Shown here in pieces: positions 17,811-29,253 of a stretch of 64,000 nucleotides of DNA (position 1 is its first letter; the number at the start of each line of letters is the position of its first letter). This stretch comes from Heterobasidion occidentale (lineage: Eukaryota > Basidiomycota > Agaricomycetes > Russulales > Bondarzewiaceae). Below the pieces are notes generated by a model. The model was not told where the DNA came from. It saw only the letters and a program-made list of their open reading frames with translations, and made no database searches. The stretch covers positions 1,178,001-1,242,000 of the forward strand of contig JBCAQO010000009.1 in the NCBI GenBank assembly GCA_039111635.1, read 5' to 3'. The position numbers were made by a program, and so were the translations under genes.

Positions 17811-19352
17811 ATGAGCCGGCTCTTAACAGTTTATCATCCCTTTTGGGAGGCATTCCCTTACGGAGATATCTTCATTGCTATCATGCCTGACATTCTGCAC
17901 CAAGGCTATCGAGGGATAGTCAAACATCTAATCATCTGGCTCAAAGATGCTTTTGGCCCTACGGAGATCGACGCACAGTGTCGCATGATGCCCCCAAATC
18001 ACAACGCGCGTATATTTAGCAAGGGAATCACTACACTAAGCCGTGTTTCCGGCAAAGAGCATCACGACATGTGTCGCATCCTTCTCGGCCTTGTCCTCGA
18101 TCTTCCGCTACCTGATCGTCAATCACCTGTTTGTCTTGTTCGTGCTGTTCGTGCACTCCTCGATTTCATGTACCTTGCCCAGTATCCTGTCCACACCACG
18201 AACACTCTGAAATTTCTGGATGATGCACTTACTCGCTTTCATGAGAACAAGGCAATTTTCGTCGAATTGGGGGTATGCACCGACTTCAAGCTTCCGAAAC
18301 TCCACTCGTTCGAGCATTATGTGGAATCCATCAAGCTCTTTGGCGCAACCGACAATTACAACACAGAGCAGTCGGAGCGCCTTCATATTGACTTTGCCAA
18401 AGATGCCTATCATGCGACAAATCATAAAGATGAGTATGCGCAAATGACTGCCTGGCTGGAAAGGAAGGAAAGATATTGCGCTTAGAGCTTGTCATCAAAT
18501 GGCACGCACAACGTCAAAACGGCACACATGCAACACAATCCCTGATTTCCCAACCCTCACTTCCTCTGATTCATATGCATCTCCAGATGACCAAACACCC
18601 TTCTCGCAAGGCGGTCACACTCTCAGAGCTAGCTCTCGAATATGGCGCGATCGATTTTGCTGACGCGCTGGCCGACTTTGTCATCCTCCACAATCAGCCA
18701 AAGCTCCATCCCAACCTTGCTTGCAAAGCAGCAAACAACCTCCTCATCCCCTTTCAGAGGATCTCTGTCTTTCACAAGATCAATTTTTGAAACCATGATG
18801 CTTTTCAACATGAGGATGGGGCCGACACTTTAGATGCAGTCCATGTACGCAATGCACGGAAGGACCGCCAGGGACGCGTTGTACCTGGTCGTTTCGACAC
18901 CGTGTTAGTTGACGACGGGTCTGCGGGCCCTCGTGGTGTGACAGGTATGTCAACTTACATTCCTACCAAATAGCTTCTTTGAAACATATGTCTATAGGGC
19001 TCCACGTGGCTCAAGTGCGCGTGATATTTGAGTTGTCTGACAATGTCATAGCCGAGCTGTTCAATCCAACCTGTCCACCTCCTCGCAGCACTTTGCATAT
19101 GTGGAATGGTTCACACCCTTTCCCTCTGCCCCAGATCCCGATCATGGATTGTATTTAATCAAGCATGCCATGCAGAACTAACGGCGGTGTTGCGAGCGTT
19201 GTCCAGTTGAGTGCATCCGGCGCAGCTGTCATCTATACCCCGCTTCGGCCTTCTGCTCCACGACACTGGTCTAGCTTCAATGTACTTCAAGAGTGCTCTG
19301 TTTTCTATGTAAACCCATTCCTTGATAGACACACAGAAATGACAGTATATTA
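17811..19352 (+). pseudogene. Plavaka-type (CACTA-like) transposase, C-terminal remnant
   Basis: Matches the pattern of transposases of the agaricomycete Plavaka DNA transposons: PDILHQGYRGIVKHL, a VRAVRALLDFMYLAQYPVHT block, FKLPKLHSFEHYVESIKLFG, YNTEQSERLHIDFAK, then after a one-base frame break near 18478 the continuation ELVIKWHAQRQN. Later parts are RFDTVLV (18892), QVRVIFEL (19011), FAYVEWFTPF (19096) and FYVNPFLDRH (19300). A 53-base intron (18945-18997, GTATGT..TATAG) is still recognisable. The N-terminal part and start are missing and further stops lie in the end. I see no terminal inverted repeats. It can no longer move. Confidence 0.8.
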
Positions 19353-19718
19353 GTTTTTTGATTTACTCGAATCGAGAGTTCAGAGATAAGCGACAGGCTT
19401 CACAGTGTGATCTCTGCGTCTCTGCATCAACTCCTGCTTGCCCACAATGATTCCTCCTCCTACCACTGCAACTAATCGTTTCACAGACGACGACGCAGCA
19501 CGAGCAGCGCACCTTAAGCAGCACTCCACCGACTGTGTCTTTGTACGCAATCCTTCCCTGCCGCGTCGCCGAGCCAAGACATTATCGAGATACGACGGTG
19601 TTGACGCTATGACGACCTCGATACACTGCAGCCTTGTGCATCTGAAAGTCATCGGATGACATGTTAACATGTTTCAGACCACTTAGATATGATTATCTCG
19701 CTTGGTGAGCGCCCTAGC
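19353..19718. other. intergenic, no gene recognised
   Basis: An open frame of 70 codons on the plus strand (19438-19659) has no recognisable features. I see nothing else. Confidence 0.4.
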
Positions 19719-19925
19719 TCATTTGCTCGCGTTAGCGCTAATTTGCGCTGTCCTATCGACTCTTACCGAAGGGCTAACGCGGAAGGGTTTTCCTGATGTA
19801 TTTTGAATGGCAAGTTGCTGCGGCATTCTCGGTGTTTTTGCTGTAGCCTTCTTTTCTTTCCCCGAGGTTATTGCGGTCTTTCTTGCAGGTTTTGACAAGT
19901 TCTTCGCCTTCTTAGCGATGGACAT
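19719..19925 (-). pseudogene. orphan first exon of the HNH-like gene family
   Basis: MSIAKKAKNLSKPARKTA.. matches the Lys/Ala-rich start of the gene at 25453 (MPMAKKAKNQKKPASKTT). The about 120 bases upstream (19926-20045) also match the upstream region of that gene (25454-25580). No later exon follows downstream. It is a duplicated promoter plus first exon without a gene body, probably left by unequal exchange in the tandem array. Confidence 0.6.
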
Positions 19926-20099
19926 GGTAGTGGTATATCTTCAGGTATCAGGACACAATTTAAGGACAAGGCAAGGAGGTTGAAGCCGCTTCGAGGGCGC
20001 TGACGCGCGTTATTTGTTGCTGTAGTGGCCAATCGAGCTCTTCGAGTCAGGATCTTAACTGATCTTAAGCGCTTAAGCTTCTGATTGCTTCATTGTTTT

Positions 20100-20449
20100 A
20101 AACTAATAATGTATGTGCTACCAATGGATCGTGAGCGGTAACCTAGCGCTACAAAAGGAACGACAGTCCGCGAGTGGTACGGTGCAGGAATACATATAGG
20201 CAAGATGAAAAGGAAACTAGCATGTCGCATGCTTGCTGCTTCTGGTCGCCTGAGACCTAGAATTATGCTTGCGAGACTTGTTCGAACCTGCAAAGTTCCA
20301 GGTTGATCGAAGTCGGACGGCGCGGCCCTTTTACTGCCCTTCTTGCCTTGGATAGCGACGCCGTCCCCGCTGCCATCATTGCCTCCCCTGACGCCTCGCT
20401 TCCCAATTGTGCCATTGGTAAAAGAGAGAGGGACTTTCCGTTTATCCAT
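20100..20449 (-). repeat. dispersed repeat, copy 1 (other copy near 36218-36450)
   Basis: About 230 bases (20108-20335) match 36218-36440 at roughly 85%, including the words CTAACCTAGCGCTAC or close variants and GTCCGCGAGTGGTACGG. On the minus strand both contain GSKRAAPSDF in an open frame, and here the frame runs 119 codons from 20449. It may be the last exon of an unknown gene that was copied, or part of a transposon. It sits next to HNH-family debris in both places. Confidence 0.45.
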
Positions 20450-20541
20450 TTAAATAGATCGATCTAATGGTCGTCAGGTGGTTGTACGCTCCTTCGCATT
20501 TCCGAGACCGAGATAGTTTGCATCTCTACTGTCTTTAGCAG

Positions 20542-21407
20542 TCAAACAGGGAAGTTTATCGAGGATCCCTTCCAGCTTTTACCGATATTGTAGATCACGA
20601 AATGAGGCTCCACGTGTGACTCGAGGATGGGGAAATTGGCAAACGGATATCTATACCTGACACTTCTGGTTTTGCGGGCTGGTGAGTTTTGGTTACGCCC
20701 ACGATGGAGACGGTGAATGTTCTGCACGCTTTCAGTCAATGGCAGTAAGCGATACTGGAAAGTAGTTTGCCCTTCGTATAGCTGAAACGGTATCATGAGC
20801 AAATTCAATCAAATGATATAATTGTAGACTACAGCGCGGATATCTTCGCGAGGTGTGTGTTTTGAAGGATGTTGAGATACGCTCGACTATCTCTTTGTCG
20901 GGAACCAGACCAAGGACGTTGTTGTCCAGCAGGAAATGCAATGTGGCATCCACTTCAAAGAATCCGCCGTCAACATTGAACAAAATGATGCATGAAGCAT
21001 TGCACTGAGTATTACTCACTGAACGTCAGATTTCGGGGCTCATGGATGTTGAGACGACCATGCTTCAACCCCCAAAAGAATTCTAGCCTTGTGATCTAGA
21101 GCGCGATTTTTTAGCAGATTGATCAAGCCAAAAAACAGCATAGACAGACCAGATTGTCGTTTTTCATCTCGTCTTGAGCTACAACGTGGCAAGTTTGTAT
21201 AGCCGACTCAAAAGAAAGGTTCCTTGTTAGGAGACACTGGCCCCCATTAGGGTCCAATCCTCGTGCCACATCCTTTGATTTTAGACTCGCGCCCTTACGC
21301 TCCTTGCGTCCAGTATGCATCGTTTGACCCTGGTGAATGGCATTGATCCATTTTGTGGCAGACCAGTCGTCGGAGTCCTCGCTTTGCCTGATATATGGTG
21401 GATCCAT
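20542..21407 (-). CDS. HNH_2-like nuclease domain protein, copy with intact motif
   Basis: Multi-exon gene of the agaricomycete HNH-domain family (Pfam HNH_2 type, recognised from pattern). Exon with CLLTRNLSFESAIQTCHVVAQDEM (the His of CHVV), then after an intron LEFFWGLKHGRLNIHEPRNLTF (the Asn), then MDATLHFLLDNNVLGLVPDKEIVERI (second His), then LYEGQTTFQYRLLPL and a C-terminal block SHVEPHFVIYNIGKSW. The three motif positions are present, so a metal-dependent nuclease activity is possible. The start is uncertain: ATG at 21407 is in frame with the first motif, and a longer 5' exon may exist to about 21556. The protein ends early (20542) compared with its two neighbours, which have a further 120-150 residues. 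Confidence 0.55.
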
Positions 21408-22128
21408 GCGAGTGGAACATCCTTTGCTGTTGTGAGATAGACGTAAGCTCTTTGTTCTCGGGTATGTACAGACAACTGAGATGTTGCGGTGTCTATAGCA
21501 CTGCGATGGCCACTCCGGGTGAGCATTGGATGTGCGAGTCGAGTTTCAAGGCTCAAGAACCGACTGTTCTGGCCTCATGACCGCCACTTCGAGTGAGCAT
21601 TAGATGGGGAGTTGGGTTGTCGGTCACCGAGACGTCACTGGGGGTATCTGCTCGTAGGCCCTGCCTACGATCGATTGGCATGGCGGTGAGAACCTGGAGG
21701 GACTAGATGAGAAGAAAGTCAGTAAACGGGAGAAGGGAGAATGCCGCAGGAGGGAGATATAATGTCGTAGTGGCAGGGAGGTAGTGGCAGGAGGAGAACT
21801 ATTTGTAGGCAATCCGATGTGGCCAAGCAGCAATTGAGGCGGACTGTGAAAAAGACAAAGAGCAGGGCCGTGGCATGATTCGAATGGTGGCAGGTGGCAG
21901 GTGAAGGATAACATGTGGCGAGTGGGCACACGATGGTGAATTAGACCAGCAAGCTTGACTACATAGCCACCTGAGGAATCCCTCAATTGATAGAAGAACA
22001 AGCTAAGCTGCAGCTGCATTGAATGGTTAATAAGTACGAGACAGCTTGTAGACAAAGGCCATACACTAAATGATCCTTCGTCTCTTCCTTGGTCGATCAT
22101 ACGCATAGTCGCCTAAACTGGTCGTCGT
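21408..22128. other. 720 bases between HNH-family genes
   Basis: Contains a 160-codon open frame on the minus strand (21624-22106) rich in Ser/Pro/Leu, without recognisable motifs and with irregular composition. I regard it as non-coding. It must hold the promoter of the gene at 21407. Confidence 0.4.
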
Positions 22129-23708
22129 TCAAGACACTATATGTCCACCCCGCTTCTTGAATTGTTGAGAGCAAGAAGACAAAATTAGTCTACGCGCCGA
22201 TGTAGATATTTGAGATGCCCTTCGTGCTGAGGGACCCTCTCGCTCACCATCAGTGCCACTAGAACTGAGAAACTCATCACAGCTGTCCGAGTCTGTTGAG
22301 CCAATACCACGGAGACTACAGTAGGAGGAGCTGTCCTTGCAACGATCACAACGATGACGTGACCATTGGTACTGGCTATAGAAGCACGGCCCATCACAGC
22401 AGATACGCGTTTCCGGAGGTGTCTTTGCGACGAACATTTGTAGAGGCTTGCGGGGTAATGACGCAAATGTTGGAGGCGGGCGCCGACTTCCCCAAAGAGT
22501 ATAAGCATCCCGCACGAGGGTGAGCATGCTCTCAGCCGTATTTTCGTCAATGCCGCATACAGAGGACACGATGGGCGCTATCTCGCTCCATTCTCTATGG
22601 ACCAGCTTAGGGCAAGCATCGCAGATGACAAAGTGAGGTTTGACCCGTGAAACCAGAGTTGGCAAGGTGTCAAAGGGAAATGAGTGGTGTGATCGTTCCC
22701 GTTTGAAGCCAGCTGTGGCCTTCGATCGTGATGTAGCAGGTTTAGTCGATCGGCTATCACGGATGAAAGGAAGGGCATTGTCAAGAGGCACCAATCGATA
22801 CTCGAATGTTTCAGCTCCTTCGTACGCCTGTTTATTCAAGATCAACGAAGAGAGGATACGGGAAAAGTGAATCTTCGTACATCTTCAATTGATGGTTTGT
22901 TCCATCTTTTGGAAAGTCAGGTTGCCTTCCGTAGTGTGACCAAATTTTCCATAGCATGTCGTAAGAAGGGAGCAGGATCCACTGTCCGATGCTGAATGAT
23001 TTGAACCAATCTTGACGCACTAGAGAAACCACTTTCAGCGATCGATACGCCGAGAAAGGGGAAATACTAACGGTATACTCTATTTGACTCGGAATCCAGC
23101 TCCAGGGTGTCATAATCCATGCCCCACCACCATTCCAATCGAGCGAGCTGCAAAAAAATAAATTGAAAGGCAGGCTCGTTCTGAAAGAGAACCGGGCGGA
23201 CCCATTTGTTGTTTCGCCAATGATGCTGTTTCAGCATGTAGCATGGTTCTATGGTCGTTTCTGTGGCAAGCTTTTGAGTGAGGAGACACCGCTCGATTTT
23301 GGAAGATAGTGTTTGCTTTGATGAGGTGCGAGGCTTGCCTTCAATGCCTTCAAACGTTTCAATGACTGGGATTGAAATTACATCACGAGAAACGTGACAT
23401 TTCAAGTTGAGATGCGGCGTACCTATGGGATCCTTCAAAGTGCCCTTCTGAGCTGCCCGCTTTGGCGCCGTAGATATTTTCGGTGCAGAAGTTTTGGTCG
23501 ATGCTAGGTCCTTCTTTGCTTTAGTATTATTTGGTAGGGCATTCGGTGCTGCAGCCTTCTTCGGTGCTGCAGCCTTCTTCGGTGCTGCAGCCTTCTTCGG
23601 TGCTGCAGTCTTCTTAGCTGTAGTTTTCTTCAGTGCTGTTTTGGGTGCTGCAGCCTTCTTCGATGCTGCGGTCCTCTTTGAATCTTTTGTCTTCCTGATT
23701 GTAGGCAT
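22129..23708 (-). CDS. HNH-derived protein with histone-H1-like N-terminus (copy 2)
   Basis: ATG at 23708, stop at 22129-22131. The first exon encodes a Lys/Ala/Pro-rich tail made of an 18-base tandem repeat (AAPKKAAAPKKAAAPKK). An intron of 57 bases (GTACGC..CCCAG) leads to IERCLLTQKLATETTIEPCYMLKQHHW; an intron, LARLEWWWGMDYDTLELDSESN; an intron, VSLVRQDWFKSFSIGQWILLPS; an intron, then ETFEYRLVPL, RVKPHFVICDACPKL and a Cys-rich stretch (CCDGPCFYSQYQWSRHRC). CHVV of the intact copy is CYML here and the second His region is QDWFKSF, so both catalytic His are gone. A basic tail fused to a dead nuclease fold suggests DNA or chromatin binding; that is inference. Confidence 0.6.
23530..23660 (-). 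repeat. 18-base minisatellite inside the HNH-like gene
   Basis: Four to five copies of GGTGCTGCAGCCTTCTTC (plus strand), each coding Lys-Lys-Ala-Ala-Ala-Pro. The neighbouring gene at 25453 has the same kind of tail with irregular repeats, so length variation here is expected. Confidence 0.75.
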
Positions 23709-23961
23709 GGAGGATATATGTGTGGCTACGATGAGCTTAGGATGAAGTTAAAAGGCAAGACAAGACAAGGGCGTGAAACACTAACGCCCTATTTGTCAGT
23801 ATTTGTGCGTAATGCGCATGTCTCTTCAAAGTTCATCGCGACTCGTGTGCAACTTCAGTATTTGAGTTATATAACCTGGGCAACGATGGACAACCAAATA
23901 TTGATTCAGATCTTCACGGTGAACGAAGTGGCATGTGCTACGAGGAACGGAACATGATTGA

Positions 23962-25453
23962 CTAATAAGCAGTTCGTCGTCTCTTCTTCGGGGAATAGTC
24001 TTCAGCATACTCTCCCAACTGACTATCGTCACTAACAGAAGAGAACCACCTTCTCTTTTCTGCCTGATGTGAGCATACTGCTAACCACTTCTTGACATGC
24101 AGAATAAGCTCCTTGCGATACACATCATATTGAGGGCTGTCGTCTCCGCCATCCGTGCCATCGTGGCTCAGAAATTCGTCACAGCTGTCTGAGTCAGTGG
24201 AGCCAACAAGACGGAAACGACACCGGTGTGGGCTGTCCTTGCAACGGCTACAGCGATGGACCGACCATTCGTACCTGCTGTAGAAACACGCCCCATCGCA
24301 CAAGACAAAATTTCTAGGAATCATGGTCGCGACAGGCGTAAGAAGAGATGTGCGAGGCGATGACGCAAATTGAGAAGGTGGGCGTTGACTGCCCCATAGA
24401 ATATAAGAGTCTGACACGATGTCGATCATACACATCGCTGAGCCTCGGTCAACGCCGAAGATCGAGGATACAAGGGGAGTCATGTCGCTCCATCCTGTAC
24501 GGGCTAGCTTTGGAGCGGCGTCGCAGATAACAAAGTGGGGTTTCACACGCGATATGATGGTGGGTAAAGTTACGAAGGGATATGAATGGTGAGAGGGTCC
24601 CGGTTGGCAGCCGGATAGAGTCTTGGATCGTGTGATGCGCCCAGACAATCGACTTGTATTGATGAAAGGGAGGTTGCTGTCGAGTGGCACCAGTCGGTAT
24701 TCAAACGTTTCAGCTCCACCATAAACCTGATTCACGACATCGATGAGACAGTATGAGCTTGAAAGGAATCACATACATCTTCGAGTAACGGTTTGTTGGC
24801 GTCTTTTGGTAATCGCGAAAGTCTCCCGTAGTGCGACGAGATTTTGTACAACATATCGAAAGGAGGAGCAGAATCCATTGTCCACTCTTGAATGATTGAA
24901 GCCAGTCTTGACAGACTGCAGGAAGAGATTTCAGAGACTCGATACTGGGAATGAGGACGAGACTGACGGTATACTTTGTTCGACTTAGTGTCGAGTTGAA
25001 GCGAATCGTAATTCATGCCCCACCACCATTCTAATCGAGCGAGCTGCGCGAATAAGTCAATCTACAGGCTGATTATAGATGGTCCGCGCACCCATTTGTT
25101 GTTTCGCCAATGATGCTCATTCAGCAAATAGCATGTTCCTATTGTGACCTCCGTGTCTAGCTTCCCCGTAAGCAGACACTGCTTGATTTCGGAAGGGATG
25201 CACGAATCGGCACGGCGTTTGATTCGAATATCATTGGATGTCCCGACAACTTCGACGTAAGATATTATAGGACATATCAGCAGGACATATCGAGCTGCGG
25301 CATACCTATGAGGTCGTCTGAAGTGCCTTTCTGAGTGGCAAGTTGCTTCGGCGCTGTCGATGTCTTCGCTGTAGCCTTCTTTGGTCTTGTCTTCGTTGCT
25401 GTGGTCTTACTTGCAGGTTTCTTCTGATTTTTCGCCTTCTTAGCCATAGGCAT
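23962..25453 (-). CDS. HNH-derived protein with basic N-terminus (copy 1)
   Basis: ATG 25453 (MPMAKKAKNQKK), stop 23962-23964. Same exon plan as the gene at 22129-23708. The Lys/Ala tail is followed by IKQCLLTGKLDTEVTIGTCYLLNEHHW (His to Tyr as in copy 2), LARLEWWWGMNYDSLQLDTKSN, then a block frameshifted by one missing base at the LLPS position (about 24875), YGGAETFEYRLVPLDSNLPF, RVKPHFVICDAAPKLAR, LWGSQRPP, and a Cys-rich CDGACFYSRYEWSVHRCSRC. It ends in a basic SPKKRRRTAY. The introns are short (48-57 bases); one contains an in-frame stop, which supports the intron model. The single frameshift makes it a possible pseudogene. Confidence 0.55.
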
Positions 25454-25997
25454 AGTAGTGTTGTATGTCAAGATATTACTCGATATGAGATTTGAGGACA
25501 AGGCAAGGAAGGAGATTGAAGCCTTCGAATGATGTGACACTCCTTATTTGTCGGTGTAGTGGCTGGCCGAGCTCTTGACACGATGGCCTAGCTTGCTTTC
25601 CATGCACCCAGCACACTCTGACGCACAGATAGTCGAGCAGCCCTTCCAAGAATCAATATATATTGTTCACGGTCCGCGTACGTCACGGCGATCCTTTGCT
25701 TGTTGCCAACAGGCCTGTCTCGCCCACCATCCCGTTACATCGTCTTTCCACGGACCACCGCCAGTTCCAAATAAAGGACCACGAACGAGATAGGATTCCT
25801 CACCGCCTCCATGTGTTCAGTCAGGAGCTGAGTGAGGTGGTGCATTCCTCGTAGCGATCATTGGTATGGAATCCTTTTGTTTTGTTTTGTATGACACCCA
25901 TTGACAGTGCGTCGATACTGCTGCTCAAAGTTCAGTGTGCCGACATATACAGGGAATGTTGAATGGTGCTCTTCTTACCGGCAGGTCTCGCTTCGTT
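25454..25997. other. intergenic region, divergent promoters
   Basis: The first about 125 bases match 19926-20045 and are the upstream region of the HNH-family gene. The rest leads to the TATA box of the sedolisin copy at 26045. Short open frames here have no recognisable features. Confidence 0.5.
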
Positions 25998-26004
25998 TAT
26001 AAAA
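25998..26004 (+). promoter_or_regulatory. TATA box of sedolisin copy TPP1
   Basis: TATAAAA, 47 bases before the ATG at 26045. The mirror-image copy has TATAAAG on the minus strand at 43887-43881, at similar distance from its ATG. Confidence 0.55.
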
Positions 26005-26044
26005 CGGGCACTTACGCTTTCCTCTCATCTCCAAGTTGTCCGAC

Positions 26045-28222
26045 ATGGCCAGATATATTGATCTCTTGGCCTCTCTCGTCGCTCTTGTACGCGCCAACCC
26101 GCATTCCCCATCCGCTATGCTCGTACACGAGCTCATCGACGGTCCTGCAGCCGGATTCGTGTATAGCAGGCCTGCTTCTGCTAACCTGACGCTTAGCCTC
26201 CGCTTTGCACTCGTGCAGAACAGCTTCAAGGGGCTAGAAGATGCTCTCTACGCTGTCAGCACTCCCGCAGCCCCCAGTACGGTCAGCACCTGCCCAAGGA
26301 AGAGGTACCGTACATCACGCAACATCTTCTAGTTGTTCATTGACCACTCCGTCTTGCTTCTGGCATTAGCTCGAGGCTCTCGTCGCACCTTCTCCAGAGA
26401 CTGTGGCAGCCGTCAATCAATGGCTGTCGTTCAACGGCATTGAGTTTCCCAAGGCCTCGCCTGCGGGAGACTGGATATTCGTCCCCATGTTGGTTGAGCA
26501 AGCCAACAAGATCCTTGATGCGAACTTTGGGACGTTCACACATCTGGATTCTGGGGTCCATACCATCCGCACCCTGTCATATTCTATCCCTGCCTCTTTA
26601 AAACCCCACATAAGCTTTGTACATCCCACTATCGCGTAAATCCTTCAAATCCATCCGATTTCACCTCCATGACTGAAGCGGATGCTTACAGGTTTCCCGC
26701 GAAGAACATCATTCAACCCGTCTAGGAATCCCGCCCATCTTCCACTCCAACTTCAGATGCTACACCCGCGTTCTGCGCGACCCAGGTCACACCTGCATGC
26801 CTGCAGGCACAGTATGGAATCCCTGCGACCCGGGCGAAACAATCGTCTAACCAGCTCGGCTTTTAGTGACCAGTTTGCCAGCACCAGCGATCTATAGGTT
26901 AGTCGTCTTTCCGATCTTTGATTCCGTTTGCTGACGCCAATTGGAACATCAAGAGCTTCCTGAAGCAATTCCGGCCGGATCTGCCATCTACGTCCAATTT
27001 CACTGTTCTCAGTGTCGATGACGGCCAAAACGATCAAAGGCAGCCCGGCGCTGAAGCGGTGAGGACGCTGTGTAGTTGGACTTGCAATTGAGCTCACTGA
27101 CATATCCTTAGAATCTCAATGTTCAATACACTGTTGGCGTCGCCTCGGGCGTGCCCGATATCTTCGTCTCAGTCGGTGATGATGATCAAGACGGCCTGGA
27201 TGGATTTCTGGATGAGATAAACCAGTTGCTTAGCCTTTCTAATCCGCCTCAGGTAAGGCATCTCTTGACGAGGGCAGCAGCTTCAATAGATATGCCTAAT
27301 CGACACCTCTAGATTTGACCACGTCATACGGCTTCAACGAGAACGATCTTCCAGCAGACCTTGCTACGTACGCTACCTCCCAATAATCTACATATAAAAG
27401 CCATACTGATTCCTCATTTTAGGAACTTGTGCAATGCATATAGTCAGTTGGGCGCCCGCGGAGTCTCCATCTTGTTCGCTTCTGGTGACGGAGGCGTCTC
27501 AGGTGGTCAGTCCCAGGACTGCACCACTTTCGTCCCGGTCTTCCCTGGGACCTGTCCATTGTACGTCCATCTATGCCTGACTCCATTCCTCCCAATAATC
27601 GAGTCAAATAGTGTGACGTCCGTCGGAGGCACCCAGGGCGTCAGCCCTGAGATCGCTGCCTCTATCCTCAAGTGGCTTCTCGAACTACTTCGCCCGTCCG
27701 TCCTACCAAGCCAACGCCGTCTCGAGCTACTTGAAAGCCATCGGCAATACCAACGCTGGCTTATTCAATAAGACCTCGCGTGCTTTCCTGATATTGCCGC
27801 CCCAGCTGAGAACGTCGAGATCGCCTTCGATGGCCAGTTCGGCACTGTTGCCGGAACGAGCTGCGCGAGCCCGATTTTTGCGAGCGTCATTGCGCTCATT
27901 AATGATCAGCTCATCACTGCTGGAAAGAAGCCGCTTGGATTTTTGAACCCATTCATCTATAAGAACCGGGCGCGTTCCACGATATCACGTCTGGTGTGTT
28001 CACTTGACATGTAGCAATCTGCGGTGCCCATCCTCACCATACCCTTTCCTGCAGGCAACAACCCGGGCTGCAACACCAACGGATTCCCTGCAAAGGCTGG
28101 CCGGGACCCTGTACGTTGCCGACCCTTGGCTTTGATTCTTCTGTGACTGACATTCAAATCACCAGGTGACGGGTTTTGGTTCGCCCAATTTCGCCGCGTT
28201 GAAAAAGGCGGTGGGCTTGTAA
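26045..28222 (+). pseudogene. sedolisin (S53) tripeptidyl peptidase copy TPP1, damaged
   Basis: Secreted acid protease family: signal peptide (MARYIDLLASLVALVRA), pro-domain (VHELIDGPAAGFV, LRFALVQNSFKGLEDALYAVSTP), then catalytic domain split by about seven introns. The triad Glu is present (PGAEA, about 27054), but the Asp five residues into the motif is Asn (NLNVQYTVG, about 27115). The oxyanion region FASGDGGVSGG (27478) and AGTSCASP (about 27853) are intact. The frame is broken in the ALSSGGFSNYF block (27660-27675). The mature end GFGSPNFAALKKAVGL is present, stop 28220-28222. It is the mirror image of TPP4 (43816-41635). Confidence 0.85.
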
Positions 28223-28566
28223 CAGATGGCGCGTGTGTGCGTGTGAGGTAGGAATTTTTCGATGCTATCAAGTCTTTGTTGCATTGTGCATGAATGGACA
28301 ATTACGGACTTGGGTTATTTAGTGTATATCAGTGATTTCGCTTGGGAACTGTGCAATCTCCCTTTACGTTCTCGTATTGCACAGATTTAACAAGCTGCTA
28401 TAGTACCAAACGCGAGCATGACTCGCCGACAACATGTAGGTCATCTTGAAACAACCGAAGCTAGTAATCGCGCGCATCTAGCTATCAGAAGGGTGTTTCG
28501 GCTTGCAGGGGCTCTTTTGCTTCCGTTTTCTGCAAGGTAGTCAGCGATGACAATATTGGACAAGAA

Positions 28567-29253
28567 CTAATCGGCGTACGGCTTTGTACGGATTGCCGAT
28601 GCAGGTTTCGCCTTCCAGTACCAATCACTGCCATCTAGATACCATTTCGGACCTTCTTCCTCACCCAGCGCGACACGCAACTTTTCGATGGCCTCCGCCG
28701 GAGGTGCGCGTCTGAAACTATAATTCGTATACAACGAGAGGAAACCGCCATTATCTATGTTCGCGATAACAATCTCGAACTCGGCGGTATTGAGGATCTC
28801 CTTGACACCCAGTTTGCCTACGAGATGCACCAAAGCATTGTCCATGCATTGAATCTGGTCGACGTATACATCGTCTGAAGAACCATCGTCAAAAATATCC
28901 TCTTCTGGGAGGTATTCCCGCCAGTCGACAGGGGACGGATTGCCGAAACCATTTTCTTCAGTGTACTTCCATAGTCGACCCATTGTCCAACCACAATGCA
29001 TGACGGGCGCTTTGAACGGATTGCTGAGCTTGGGGTACAGGATTGACGGAAGTTCGTTGAATGGTGTGTATTCAACGACTCTGTCGCGGTCCTGTAAATC
29101 TCGTCAGTGAGATATTCTTGGGACAGTAGTGACCACTCGCACCTCTTTCGTCACCCTCCTCGTCGTCGGAATAAAGGGAACAGGCAGGTGCCCACCTTGT
29201 GCCTCGTTAGCGAGCGTCGCGGTCTCAGAATGGTAGGCTTGATGTTCAGACAT
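28567..29253 (-). CDS. X-family protein copy X1 (211 residues), function unknown
   Basis: Exon 1 29253-29143 (MSEHQAYHSE.. VTKE), intron 29142-29092 (51 bases, GTGCGA..TTACAG), exon 2 29091-28567, ending KPYAD and TAG. Conserved core: VEYTPFNELP, APVMHCGWTMGRLWKYTEENG, an acidic stretch, a helix VHLVGKLGVKEIL, LSLYTNYSFRRAP, EAIEKLRVALGEEEGPKWYLD and WYWKAKPASAIR. No signal peptide, membrane segment or known domain. Five copies lie among the sedolisin genes, and the family seems to travel with them. It converges with TPP1 and shares an upstream region with TPP2. It looks intact and is my reference copy for the family. Confidence 0.7.

Noticed and set aside
21624..22106. 160-codon minus-strand frame between HNH-family genes
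   Set aside because: Low-complexity Ser/Pro/Leu/His composition, no conserved block; treated as intergenic.
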